This document shows, one piece after another, positions 1 to 7,955 of a DNA stretch of 64,000 nt. This stretch comes from Streptomyces sp. SA15 (GTDB taxonomy: Bacteria; Actinomycetota; Actinomycetes; Streptomycetales; Streptomycetaceae), in contig NZ_NTGE01000142.1 in the NCBI RefSeq assembly GCF_002291145.1, positions 62,001-126,000 of the forward strand, written 5' to 3'. A program made the position numbers and the translations under genes. Under the pieces are notes generated by a model. It was not told the DNA's origin and made no database searches. It saw nothing but the letters and a program-made list of their open reading frames with translations. The first letter of the stretch is position 1. Each line of letters opens with the position of its first letter.

Positions 1-131
1 GGCGGGCTCGGGAAAGCGGGTAGGGCTAGTAGGGACACGTACCCGAACACGGCCGGCTTTGGAGGCGCCGCACACCGCAGTGCTACGGAACTGGCTTCGG
101 CAGCCATATGCCGAGAACGATGGAGGACATC

Positions 132-1100
132 ATGTCACCCCGGCTCGACGCATCGCATACCCATGAGGCGACGTCGACATCCCCCCCGGAACATCTGGAT
201 CCCATCGAGCGCACCGACGTACGCGACGACATACTCGTCGACGTCGAACAGGACGCGACGCACGTCACAGTCGAAACAGTCGAACAGGACGACGTACTCG
301 CAGGGCTTCCGGACATCCCCCCGTACGACGAGGTGGGACCGGTGGACGCACGGGCCCTGTCCAAAACCCTCTTCGAGCGCCTGGAGTCGCTGGAGGAAGG
401 CACCCACGAGTACTCGTACGTCCGCAACACGCTCGTCGAACTCAACCTCGCCCTGGTCAAGTTCGCCGCCTCCCGCTTCCGCTCCCGCAGCGAGCCGATG
501 GAGGACATCATCCAGGTCGGCACGATCGGCCTGATCAAGGCGATCGACCGTTTCGAACTCAGCCGAGGTGTGGAGTTCCCCACCTTCGCGATGCCAACCA
601 TCGTCGGAGAGATCAAGCGCTTCTTCCGCGACACGTCCTGGTCGGTGCGCGTACCGCGCCGACTGCAGGAGCTCCGGCTCGACCTGGCCAAGGCCGGTGA
701 CGAACTGGCCCAGCAGCTGGACCGGGCGCCCACGGTGACCGAACTCGCCGAGCGCCTCGGCCTGTCCAACGACGAGGTCGTCGAGGGCATGGCCGCGTCG
801 AACGCCTACACCGCCTCCTCGCTGGACGCCCAGCCGGAGGAGGACGACACCGAGGGCGCCCTCGCGGACCGCATCGGCTACGAGGACCACGGGCTCGAAG
901 GCATCGAGTACGTCGAGTCGTTGAAGCCGCTGATCGCAGAACTCCCGTCCCGGGACCGGAAGATCCTCTCCCTGCGCTTCGTCGCCAACATGACCCAGTC
1001 CGAGATCGGTGACGAACTCGGCATCTCGCAGATGCATGTGTCGCGGCTGCTGTCGCGGACACTGGTGCGGCTGCGGAAGGGGTTGACGGTCGAGGAGTGA
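132..1100 (+). CDS. RNA polymerase sigma factor, SigB/SigF/SigG family
   Basis: Alternative sigma factor of about 322 aa that directs RNA polymerase to stress or developmental promoters. An acidic N-terminal stretch of about 80 residues, rich in D, E and T, precedes region 2 (about 97-180, with the core-binding run DIIQVGTIGLIKAIDRFE and the RVPRRLQEL segment typical of SigF-type factors). Region 3 follows, then region 4 (about 272-318, LPSRDRKILSLRF and helix-turn-helix SEIGDELGISQMHVSRL). The ATG at 132 has GGAGG five bases upstream; an in-frame ATG at 108 has no such site. No anti-sigma gene adjoins it directly, although the next gene carries a zinc-finger anti-sigma motif. It resembles S. 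coelicolor SigI by position, but the specific paralogue is uncertain. Confidence 0.9.
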   Translation: MSPRLDASHTHEATSTSPPEHLDPIERTDVRDDILVDVEQDATHVTVETVEQDDVLAGLPDIPPYDEVGPVDARALSKTLFERLESLEEGTHEYSYVRNTLVELNLALVKFAASRFRSRSEPMEDIIQVGTIGLIKAIDRFELSRGVEFPTFAMPTIVGEIKRFFRDTSWSVRVPRRLQELRLDLAKAGDELAQQLDRAPTVTELAERLGLSNDEVVEGMAASNAYTASSLDAQPEEDDTEGALADRIGYEDHGLEGIEYVESLKPLIAELPSRDRKILSLRFVANMTQSEIGDELGISQMHVSRLLSRTLVRLRKGLTVEE

Positions 1101-1281
1101 CGGCCTGGGCTACCGTCGGCGGTGACTGAGCGACCCGGCCCGGGGTGGGCCGGGTTGGTTGGTTACCCGTTGGTCGGTTACCCGGGGGAACCTCTTTCCT
1201 CGCGGGGTCCCGTCCACCACTATGGGCACCCATCACAGACCGGCCGGTCCGTCAGGACGGGGTGGCGAGGAGGGCGGGTGG

Positions 1282-2880
1282 ATGGCTCGGGCCGACGGGA
1301 CCGACGACGAGGTCGGGGGCGGGGGCGCCAAGGGGGGCGGCAGGGGCGGTGCCTACGCCGGTGCGTCCGACGCCCGCCTCACCGAACTGCTGCGCGCCGA
1401 TCCGGCCACGGCCTACCTGGCCCTCCAGGAACTCCGCGCCCGGCACCGCCCGTCGGTCCTCGCCTACGCCCGCCTGTGCGCGACGAACGAGTCCGCGGCA
1501 CGGCAACTGGCGGCCCAGGCCCTCACGCTCGCGGCCCGCGAGACGGCCCGCGGCATCGACCCCGGCGTCCCGTGGCGGCACCGGCTCCTGCTGCTGACGG
1601 GGCGGGTGGCCGCGTCCTGGTCCGCCGACGAACGGGCGGCAGGACTCGACGCGGGGCTTCTTCTTGTCCTGAATACGGCGACTTCTGAAGGCTTGGTCCC
1701 ACCCCTGCTCGGACCGTTCCAGTCCTTGCCGTCGCGCGCCCAGGGGCTCGTCTGGTACGGCGTGGTGGAGCGGGAACCCGCCGACAGAACGGCCGGTTTC
1801 CTCGGCCTCACACGCGAGGACGTGGTGTACGGCACCCAACAGGCCCTCCAGGCCATGGCCCAGGCCTGCCTGCGGTCCCGCCTCGCCGCCTCCGACGATC
1901 CGCGCTGCGGGGACTTCCGCCGCCTGATCGAGGAGTCGGTACGGCCGGACAGTCCCCGTGACAGCCCCGACCTGCACGCCCACATGGCGCACTGCGCACA
2001 CTGCACGACGGCCTACGAGGAACTGTCCGCCCTGCGGGACAGCCCGCGCACCGCGCTGGCGGAGGGGCTGCTGCCGTGGGCGGGGACGGCGTACGGGCGA
2101 CGCGAGGCGGGCAGGGAGGATGAGGCCAAGGGCGTCAAGGCCCTTGGGCTACCCGGGACTTGGCCGCCGTCCCGCCGTTTCGTGCTGGCCTCGGCGGCTT
2201 TGGGGGTGGCGTTGGCGCCGTTGCTGGTCGTCCTGCTGGCGCAGGGGGGTGAGTCAGCGGGGGAGTCAGCGGGGGCCTCGGTGAGCACGCCGGCGAGCCG
2301 GCCGCCAGTGGCGCTGCCGACGCCGGCCTTGACCACGCCGTCCCCCTCCGCCACCTCCAAGTCACCCTCGCCCACGAGGAGTCCGACCCCGTCGAAGAGT
2401 CCCACCACCACCCCGTCGAGGACGGCACCGTCCTCGAAGCCGCCCACGTCCCCCGCCCCGCCCCCGCCAAAGCCACCGGGCGACACATACGCCCAGGTCG
2501 TGAACACCGCCTCGGGCCTGTGCCTGGACATCCGCGACGGCGACCTGGAACTGGGCACGGACGTCATCACGGCCCCCTGCGGCTCCTCCCCCACCCAGCG
2601 GTGGCGGGTGGACTCCGGTCGCGGCGTACTCCAGTCGTCCGCCGACCCCGACTTCTGCCTGGACAGCCGGGGCTCGGTGGACAAGGGCGTCGGCATCTGG
2701 GAGTGCGACTCGATCGACGGCCCCAACGGCCAGAACCTGCGGTTCGCGGTGGACACCGTCGGCGTAATCCGCCCGGCCATCGCCCCGGACCACTCGGTGG
2801 CGCCGGGCGGGGACGGTTCGGTGTCCCTGGTCAGAGAGCTGGGGCGGGCGGATCAGCGGTGGCGGGCCGGGGCCGACTAG
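1282..2880 (+). CDS. Membrane protein: sigma-like domain, zinc-finger motif, ricin B lectin
   Basis: Protein of 532 aa, probably a membrane-spanning sensor. Residues about 30-200 resemble a degenerate extracytoplasmic sigma factor (helical, alanine-rich). A zf-HC2-like HxxxCxxC motif (HMAHCAHC) follows at about 235-243. One membrane helix lies at about 299-322, then a Pro/Ser/Thr/Lys-rich linker of about 80 residues. The C-terminal ricin B lectin-type domain (about 403-532) has QRW repeats and paired cysteines, placed outside the cell. The start is the ATG at 1282, with GAGGAGG eight bases upstream; the earlier in-frame GTG has no ribosome site. It follows the sigma gene at 181 bp. A role in binding sugar outside and holding or releasing a regulator inside is inferred from the domain order only. 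Confidence 0.75.
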   Translation: MARADGTDDEVGGGGAKGGGRGGAYAGASDARLTELLRADPATAYLALQELRARHRPSVLAYARLCATNESAARQLAAQALTLAARETARGIDPGVPWRHRLLLLTGRVAASWSADERAAGLDAGLLLVLNTATSEGLVPPLLGPFQSLPSRAQGLVWYGVVEREPADRTAGFLGLTREDVVYGTQQALQAMAQACLRSRLAASDDPRCGDFRRLIEESVRPDSPRDSPDLHAHMAHCAHCTTAYEELSALRDSPRTALAEGLLPWAGTAYGRREAGREDEAKGVKALGLPGTWPPSRRFVLASAALGVALAPLLVVLLAQGGESAGESAGASVSTPASRPPVALPTPALTTPSPSATSKSPSPTRSPTPSKSPTTTPSRTAPSSKPPTSPAPPPPKPPGDTYAQVVNTASGLCLDIRDGDLELGTDVITAPCGSSPTQRWRVDSGRGVLQSSADPDFCLDSRGSVDKGVGIWECDSIDGPNGQNLRFAVDTVGVIRPAIAPDHSVAPGGDGSVSLVRELGRADQRWRAGAD

Positions 2881-3087
2881 TGCTCTGACCGGGAACGTTC
2901 GCCGGGTCGGTGGAACAGGATGAGATACCTGAACCGTTCGGTAATGTGTTCGTCCGGCGGCCTGAACGCCCGCTGCCAGGTGGCAACGGCAGCCATAGCC
3001 GTAGACACGTCCCATGACCACGGACATCGGCACGGCCTCCGGCCTCTGACCCAGAGGACGGACCACGAGACGGACGGGGGAACATCG

Positions 3088-4059
3088 ATGACGACCGCTC
3101 ACGCCTTATCCGGGGTTGGGAGCAGCCCACCGCCAGAGGGCGACACGGTCATCGACGTACGGGATCTGCGGATGCGCTACCGCAGCCAGGACGTATTGAA
3201 GGGTGTCGCCTTCACGGCCCGGCGAGGCGAAGTCGTCCTGCTGCTCGGCCCGAACGGCGCGGGCAAGACGACCACGATCGAGGTCTTGGAAGGCTTCCGG
3301 ATGCGCTCGGCCGGTGACGTGACCGTCCTCGGCACCGATCCGGCCGACGGGGACGAGCGGTGGCGTGCGCGCCTGGGCATCGTGTTGCAGTCCTGGCGCG
3401 ACCACGGCAAGTGGCGGGTGCGGGAACTGCTGGCCCATCTTGGCTCGTACTACGCGCCGTACTCCACCGCCCTCGTGCGGCGGCCGTGGGAGGTTGACGA
3501 GCTCCTCGCCGCAGTGGGGCTGACCGAGCAGGCGGACAAGCGGGTCGGAACTCTGTCCGGCGGGCAGCGCAGGCGTTTCGACGTGGCCGTCGGCATCGTA
3601 GGCAGACCCGAGGTGCTGTTTTTGGACGAGCCGACGGCCGGTCTGGACCCGGAGGCGAGGAACGAGTTCCACGGCCTGGTACGCGGGCTGGCGGATGAGA
3701 ACACCACTGTTCTGCTGACCACGCACGACCTTGCCGAGGCGGAGAGGCTCGCCGACCGGATCCTCATTCTGGCCGGTGGCCGGATCGTGGCCGATGGCTC
3801 GGCCGAGGAGTTGTCGCGGCAGGTATCGGCCGAGGCCACTGTGCGCTGGACGCGGGACGGGCGGCCCTTCGAGGAGGCGACGGCCGAGCCCACCCGGTTC
3901 GTCCGTCAGCTGTTCGAGGAGCACGGCGAGGCGATCGGCGGGCTGGAGGTGCGCCGGGCGAGCCTGGAGGACACCTACCTGACGATGGTGCGGGAGCTGG
4001 AGTTGGGGAGCGTTCCCGACGAGCGGGCGATGCACGCTTTCGGGGAGGGATCGCGATGA
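3088..4059 (+). CDS. ABC transporter ATP-binding protein, DrrA-like (TTA codon)
   Basis: Cytoplasmic ATPase (323 aa) of an ABC-2 type exporter. Walker A GPNGAGKT is at about 54-61, the signature is LSGGQRRR, Walker B is VLFLDEPTAGLD, and the H-loop is TTHDLAEAERLAD. The C-terminal extension is typical of the DrrA/NodI group. Start chosen at ATG 3088, with GGGGGA six bases upstream. The seventh codon (3106-3108) is TTA, the only TTA in the gene, so translation should depend on the bldA tRNA encoded at 33.7 kb. The stop overlaps the permease start by ATGA, showing coupled translation. Cargo is unknown; relatives export lipophilic drugs or antibiotics. An imperfect ACCG/CGGT palindrome upstream (about 2935) may be an operator. 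Confidence 0.9.
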   Translation: MTTAHALSGVGSSPPPEGDTVIDVRDLRMRYRSQDVLKGVAFTARRGEVVLLLGPNGAGKTTTIEVLEGFRMRSAGDVTVLGTDPADGDERWRARLGIVLQSWRDHGKWRVRELLAHLGSYYAPYSTALVRRPWEVDELLAAVGLTEQADKRVGTLSGGQRRRFDVAVGIVGRPEVLFLDEPTAGLDPEARNEFHGLVRGLADENTTVLLTTHDLAEAERLADRILILAGGRIVADGSAEELSRQVSAEATVRWTRDGRPFEEATAEPTRFVRQLFEEHGEAIGGLEVRRASLEDTYLTMVRELELGSVPDERAMHAFGEGSR

Positions 4060-4907
4060 GTCCGGTGTGGTACGCGGCGGTAGTAGGGGTGCGGCGCGGC
4101 CGGACAGAGCTCCGGCAGACTTTCACCACCGGCCAGGACGTGTTCGGGTACGTGCTCTGGACGGTTCTGCTCATCGTGCCGCTGTTCTTGGTCAGGGACG
4201 ATCCGCTGAAGGGCGCCGGCATCTCGACTGGCGCGTTCCTGCTGCCGAGCATGCTGGGGATGACGCTCGCGTTCACCGGGATGATGACCACGGCGCAGCT
4301 GCTCGCGACCGAGCGCGAGGACGGCACCCTGCTGCGGGCCAAGGCCGTGCCTCACGGCATGGTCGGCCACCTGGTCGGCAAGATCATCATGGTGTCGGGT
4401 ACGGCTCTCGTCTCCATGGCCCTCCCCTTTGCCGTTGGCGTGTTCCTGGTGGACGGGGTTGCCCGGCAGGGCGGCGGAGCGTTGCTGACGTTGGTGTGGG
4501 TGGTGCCGCTGGGCCTCCTGGCCACCCTGCCGATGGGCGCTGTCATCGGCTCACTCGTCGGCAGTCCGCGCGCCGTCGGTTTGCTGATGCTTCCGGTGAT
4601 GGGACTCGTCGTGATCTCCGGGATCTACTTCCCTCTGTCGAAGCTGCCCGAGTGGCTGCAGACCGTCGGGCAGATCTTCCCCGTGTACTGGCTCGGCCTC
4701 GGTCTCCGCTCGGCGCTGCTGCCGGCCGATGCGGTCGCCGCCGAGATCGGCGAATCCTGGCGGCACCTGGAGACAGCGGGCGTGCTGGGTGCCTGGGCAG
4801 TCGCCGGGCTGCTCCTCGCACCATCCGTCCTGCGCAGGATGGCCCGCCGCGAGTCCGGGGCCGCGATGGCGGAACGGCACCGGAAGGCGATGCAGCGGGT
4901 CGGTTAG
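4056..4907 (+). CDS. ABC-2 type transporter permease, DrrB-like
   Basis: Integral membrane partner (283 aa) of the preceding ATPase. About six hydrophobic segments are visible, including VFGYVLWTVLLIVPLFLV, a segment around residues 60-85, and the conserved ABC-2 region ending ISGIYFPLSKLPEWLQ. The ATG overlaps the ATPase stop by four bases, so the two genes form one transcription and translation unit, and both would depend on bldA through the TTA in the first gene. The pair is absent from the conserved gene order as I recall it, and probably arrived with the surrounding island. Confidence 0.88.
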   Translation: MSPVWYAAVVGVRRGRTELRQTFTTGQDVFGYVLWTVLLIVPLFLVRDDPLKGAGISTGAFLLPSMLGMTLAFTGMMTTAQLLATEREDGTLLRAKAVPHGMVGHLVGKIIMVSGTALVSMALPFAVGVFLVDGVARQGGGALLTLVWVVPLGLLATLPMGAVIGSLVGSPRAVGLLMLPVMGLVVISGIYFPLSKLPEWLQTVGQIFPVYWLGLGLRSALLPADAVAAEIGESWRHLETAGVLGAWAVAGLLLAPSVLRRMARRESGAAMAERHRKAMQRVG

Positions 4908-4939
4908 TGATGTGCCGGGGATGTCGGCCCGGCTCCTGG

Positions 4940-5263
4940 TCAGGCCGCTTTGGGCAGAGGGCGTCCGCCCCACCGGATGCCCTTCTCGCTGCTGATGCGG
5001 GCGCGTTCCTTGCCTGGGCGGCGAGCACGTCGGGGTGGCGGGCGTTCGCGTTGCGCCGACGCAGGTAGCGGTGCAAGGCACGGGGTCTGCACCGTGTGGT
5101 TCGGATGGTTGGAGTTGGCCAGGGTGCGGTGGAAGGTCGCTGGAAGCCGGTCGGGCTTGCCCTGCTTCGCCCAGCAGGAGCCGACGGTGGGCCGGATCCC
5201 GAGGGGCCCGAACTCGTCGAAGGCAAACACCCGGTCCGGGGAGCGTTCGACGTCACCGTTCAC
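4940..5263 (-). pseudogene. IS630-family transposase remnant (C-terminal part, frameshifted)
   Basis: The minus strand encodes a segment reading DRVFAFDEFGPLGIRPT followed by WAKQGKPDRLPATFHRT, typical of the DDE region of IS630-type transposases common in Streptomyces. The sequence then leaves the frame. A neighbouring frame carries HRYLRRRNANARHPDVLAAQ, and the original frame resumes with ERARISSEKGIRWG up to its stop near 4940. The N-terminal half of the enzyme is missing. It is therefore a dead fragment with at least two frame changes. It lies between the ABC exporter and the 20-bp inverted-repeat element, and marks this region as a site of past insertion. Confidence 0.75.
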
Positions 5264-5307
5264 CCAACCACTCCACCCGCCAACCCGGCGCCCTCGGACG
5301 GCAGCGG

Positions 5308-5408
5308 CGATTGGCAGATCTGTTCCAGGCCGTTCCGGGGGCGACGCAGCAAATGCGCAGGTCGCGGGGGTATGGATTGATCCCGGGGTGGAACAGATCT
5401 GCCAATCG
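5308..5408. repeat. 101-bp element with perfect 20-bp inverted ends
   Basis: Positions 5308-5327 (CGATTGGCAGATCTGTTCCA) and 5389-5408 are exact reverse complements over 20 bases. The 61-bp centre contains a smaller inverted pair GCGAC/GTCGC (5341-5345, 5361-5365). The element lies 45 bp from the IS630 remnant and 5 bp past the stop codon of the Rpn-family gene. It could be a MITE-like insertion, or a strong hairpin ending transcription of the leftward Rpn-family gene. No clear target duplication is visible. Confidence 0.8.
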
Positions 5409-5413
5409 ATGCT

Positions 5414-6304
5414 TCAGGATCGGTCGTCGGCGAACAGGTCCTCGGCGTCGGTCACGTGCACTGCTCGCTGCGCCCAGAGTTCGAGCTGGTGCAGGTCGGT
5501 GCAGGCACGGACCCGCTCGCGTACCGAGTCCGGGATCTGGATGCCGCGCCACTCGAGAATGTTCAGCGTCATCTCGACGCGGTCTTCGAGCCGGCCCTCT
5601 TCCCGCCCCTCCTCGCGTACCTGCTCGGCCAGCGGGTGCCGCCAGAAGTACTGCATCGCCGTCATCAGGTCCCTCCACATCTGCTGGGCCTGGCGGTCTG
5701 CCAGGCATGAGTCGACGAACTGCACGAAGACCGCGGCGCTGTCCGCGTCGATGGTCCGCAGGGCGGCTGCCAGGGATTCCAGTATGGCGGCGGCCCGCGG
5801 ACCGCGGCCATGTGTCATGGCCGAGAGCACCGCAAGGGGTACGTCCCGTTCGGCCTCCCGCTCGTCCGCGATCACCGGCACGTTGTCCGGGCCGAGCACG
5901 AACGGGCGTACCGTCAGCGAGGGGCACCCCCGCACCCCGAAATGAATAGGCTCCGCCGCCCAGCGAGCCGTCGCCCTGCTCTGGGTGACGACGATGAGGA
6001 CCGGCTCGCAGCGGTACTTCTCGTGCAAGTAGCTAAGGTAGTAGGGCCAGCTGCCGCGCTTGCGCTCGTCCGGCTGGCCCTGCGACTCCACGACCAGGAG
6101 GTAGGTGCCCTCGTCGGTCTCCGCCCGCAGCAGCGTGTCCACGCGCCGCTCGACCGGCTCGACCTCGGTGAGGTCCACGTTCATCGCGGCGAAGTCGCGC
6201 GGCTCGGGAAAGGGAATGCGTAACACGCTCTGCAGGGCGCGGGTGAGCAGCGCGGGATCCTTCTGGAAGATCCGGTGCATCGCCTCGTGTGACGAGCCGG
6301 GCAC
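5414..6304 (-). CDS. Rpn/YhgA-like PD-(D/E)XK nuclease family protein (TTA codon)
   Basis: Protein of 296 aa resembling the Rpn (recombination-promoting nuclease, transposase_31-like) family. The region RRVDTLLRAETDEGTYLLV followed by VESQGQPD fits the D...E-x-Q catalytic layout of PD-(D/E)XK nucleases. The C-terminal half is helical, with an acidic/basic run REEGREEGRLEDRVE seen in this family. Start chosen at GTG 6304: it shares one base with the TAG stop of the upstream gene and has GGGGGTGG just before it. An ATG at 6328 would overlap that gene more. Codon 28 (6221-6223) is TTA, so expression may need bldA. Target and function are unknown; Rpn proteins of E. coli are DNA endonucleases. 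Confidence 0.7.
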   Translation of the reverse strand: MPGSSHEAMHRIFQKDPALLTRALQSVLRIPFPEPRDFAAMNVDLTEVEPVERRVDTLLRAETDEGTYLLVVESQGQPDERKRGSWPYYLSYLHEKYRCEPVLIVVTQSRATARWAAEPIHFGVRGCPSLTVRPFVLGPDNVPVIADEREAERDVPLAVLSAMTHGRGPRAAAILESLAAALRTIDADSAAVFVQFVDSCLADRQAQQMWRDLMTAMQYFWRHPLAEQVREEGREEGRLEDRVEMTLNILEWRGIQIPDSVRERVRACTDLHQLELWAQRAVHVTDAEDLFADDRS

Positions 6305-6723
6305 TATGCCACCCCCAGTTCGCACCATACGTACTTGCCCCGGTCGCCGAATCTGGAGAGCGGCTGCCAGCCCCAGACGTCGGCACAGGCACGGACCAGA
6401 GCGAGACCGCGACCGTGCTCGGCCTCGGTGAGGTCGTCCAACTTGCCCGGCGGCTCGGGCGGTTCGGGGTCCGCGTCCCAGGCGCCGATCCGCAGGACGC
6501 CGGCCGACCAGCGGACGCGGAGGGTGGCGGGGCCCTTGGTGTGGAGTACGGCGTTGGCAACCAGCTCGGTCGCGAGGAGTTCGGCGGTGTCCGCGAGGCG
6601 GATCAGGCCGTGCATGGTGAGGATGAGGCGGAGGGTGCGGCGACAGATGGTGACGGCTCGGGGGTCGTGCGGGATGGATAGGGAGTACTCCCAGGGTTCG
6701 GCTTCGGGTTCGGGTTCGGGCAT
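6304..6723 (-). CDS. Anti-sigma-type ATP-binding protein (HATPase_c)
   Basis: Protein of 139 aa of the RsbW/SpoIIAB-like group that binds ATP through a GHKL fold. The N box is TELVANAVLHT (about 52-62), the G1-like segment is AWDADPEPPEPP, and the G2 segment is HGRGLALV. The acidic start MPEPEPEAEPWEYS is typical of Streptomyces homologues. It lies divergent from the XRE/DUF397 pair, the common arrangement of this gene set. It shares its last base with the start of the Rpn-family gene (TAGTG), so the two are translated together. Kinase activity on an anti-sigma antagonist is inferred from the family. Confidence 0.85.
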   Translation of the reverse strand: MPEPEPEAEPWEYSLSIPHDPRAVTICRRTLRLILTMHGLIRLADTAELLATELVANAVLHTKGPATLRVRWSAGVLRIGAWDADPEPPEPPGKLDDLTEAEHGRGLALVRACADVWGWQPLSRFGDRGKYVWCELGVA

Positions 6724-6802
6724 GCGTCGGCTCCAGGGGATTGAGGGCAGGAGGGAGTGATGCGCTTCCGCAGCGTGTGCGTCGCGTCACCGACGGTAGA
6801 GC

Positions 6803-6838
6803 AAAAATTTTTCCTCACGCAAGCCAATGCCGTAATCT
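6803..6838. promoter_or_regulatory. Divergent promoter region with A5T5 palindrome
   Basis: A 10-bp AAAAATTTTT palindrome (6803-6812) stands out in very GC-rich DNA between the two divergent genes. A rightward promoter TTTCCT (6810-6815), 17 bp, TAATCT (6833-6838) can be drawn for the XRE gene. Binding by the XRE protein is a guess. Confidence 0.45.
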
Positions 6839-6888
6839 GACGCCCGAACGAGGCACGGCCGCAGGCCGGTTGAGGTCGGGAGGGGCGC

Positions 6889-7740
6889 ATGGCACCAAGG
6901 AGCCAACCCACGGCACGACAGGTGCGCCTGGGCACCGAGTTGCGCCGCTTGCGGGAGGCGGCCGGTTTGAAGGCCCGTGAAGCGGCAGGGCTGTTGAATT
7001 CGACGTCGGCGCAGATCAGCCAGGTGGAAGCCGGCTTTGCGGGCGTGAGCGCGGAGCGCGTACGACGGCTCGCCGCTCACTATGCCTGTACCGACGAGGC
7101 GTTGATCGACGCTCTGGTGGCGATGGCAACCGATCGGACACGGGGTTGGTGGGAGGACTTCCGGGGTGTTCTGCCGACACCGTTTCTTGACCTCGCCGAA
7201 CTGGAGCACCACGCGACGCTCTTGCGCGAGGTCGTCATCACCCACGTACCAGGGCTGCTCCAGACACCGGACTACGCCCGCGCGGTGTTTTCGTACATGA
7301 ATCCGGGGCTGCCCGCGAGCGAGCTGGAACCGAGGGTCGAACACAGAATGCGGCGTCGCACGGTCCTGGAAGGAGACAAGCCCACCCCGTACGAGGCGAT
7401 CGTCCACGAGTTCGCTCTACGCATCCGCGTCTCCGACCGCGGTGTCACTCGCGCCCAGCTCAGGCAGATGCTGGAGCTGAGCGAGCCGGACCACGTCACT
7501 GTGCGCGTCATCCCCGTCGACCAGGACGACTTCGCCGGCGCCGGAGCCGCGATGATCTACCTCGGCGGTCCAGTACCGCAGTTGGACACCGGGCTCCGGG
7601 ATGCACCCGTGAACAAGGGTCCAATCGATACCGAGGCTCAGCTCCAGCGGCTTCGTACCCTTCTCCTTAAGGTGGGCAAGGCGTCACTCGCCCCCGCACA
7701 GTCGCGGGATTTCATCCACCGTCTGGCGAAGGAACTGTGA
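6889..7740 (+). CDS. XRE-family transcriptional regulator with DUF5753 domain
   Basis: DNA-binding regulator of 283 aa. The Cro/C1-type helix-turn-helix spans about residues 10-65 (LRRLREAAGLKAREAAGLL, then TSAQISQVEAG). The C-terminal DUF5753 domain is recognised by FRGVLPTPFLDLAELE, VPGLLQTPDYARAVF and the R-x-x-RRTVLEGDKP run. Start ATG 6889 has GGGAGGGG just upstream. It is followed at once by a DUF397 gene and faces an anti-sigma ATPase gene, the usual Streptomyces triad related to WhiJ and AbaA-type loci that affect development and antibiotic production. Confidence 0.9.
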   Translation: MAPRSQPTARQVRLGTELRRLREAAGLKAREAAGLLNSTSAQISQVEAGFAGVSAERVRRLAAHYACTDEALIDALVAMATDRTRGWWEDFRGVLPTPFLDLAELEHHATLLREVVITHVPGLLQTPDYARAVFSYMNPGLPASELEPRVEHRMRRRTVLEGDKPTPYEAIVHEFALRIRVSDRGVTRAQLRQMLELSEPDHVTVRVIPVDQDDFAGAGAAMIYLGGPVPQLDTGLRDAPVNKGPIDTEAQLQRLRTLLLKVGKASLAPAQSRDFIHRLAKEL

Positions 7741-7748
7741 GGACCCGC

Positions 7749-7955
7749 ATGACCCAGGCAAGGCATTGGCAGAAGTCCAGCTTCTCCGACGGCAGTGACG
7801 GCGACGCCTGCGTCGAACTCGCCGCATCCGCCCGCACCCTCCACCTCCGCGAAAGCGAAACCCCCGACACCGAACTCACCACCACCACCGAACCCTTGGC
7901 TCATCTCATACGCGGCGTGAAGTCAGGCCTCTTCCACGCCGCCACACCCCGGTAA
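7749..7955 (+). CDS. DUF397 family protein
   Basis: Small protein of 68 aa with the family hallmarks: W-x-KSSFSDGSDGDACVELA at the start, a central RTLHLRES and a C-terminal LAHLIRGVKSG. The start is ATG 7749 with GAGGA five bases upstream; a GTG at 7737 overlapping the XRE stop is an alternative. It probably works with, or is titrated by, the preceding XRE regulator, as in other Streptomyces pairs. Its last 50 bp overlap the 3' end of the convergent hutI gene (7906-7955). Confidence 0.88.
   Translation: MTQARHWQKSSFSDGSDGDACVELAASARTLHLRESETPDTELTTTTEPLAHLIRGVKSGLFHAATPR

Noticed and set aside
1159..1281. Earlier start for the sigma-like/lectin protein
   Set aside because: No ribosome site before 1159 and no domain content; GAGGAGG precedes 1282.
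6033..6038. Second TTA codon in the Rpn-family gene
   Set aside because: In frame the bases read CTT AGC.
7953..7955. Possible TTA codon in hutI
   Set aside because: In the hutI frame the bases read GTT ACC, not TTA.
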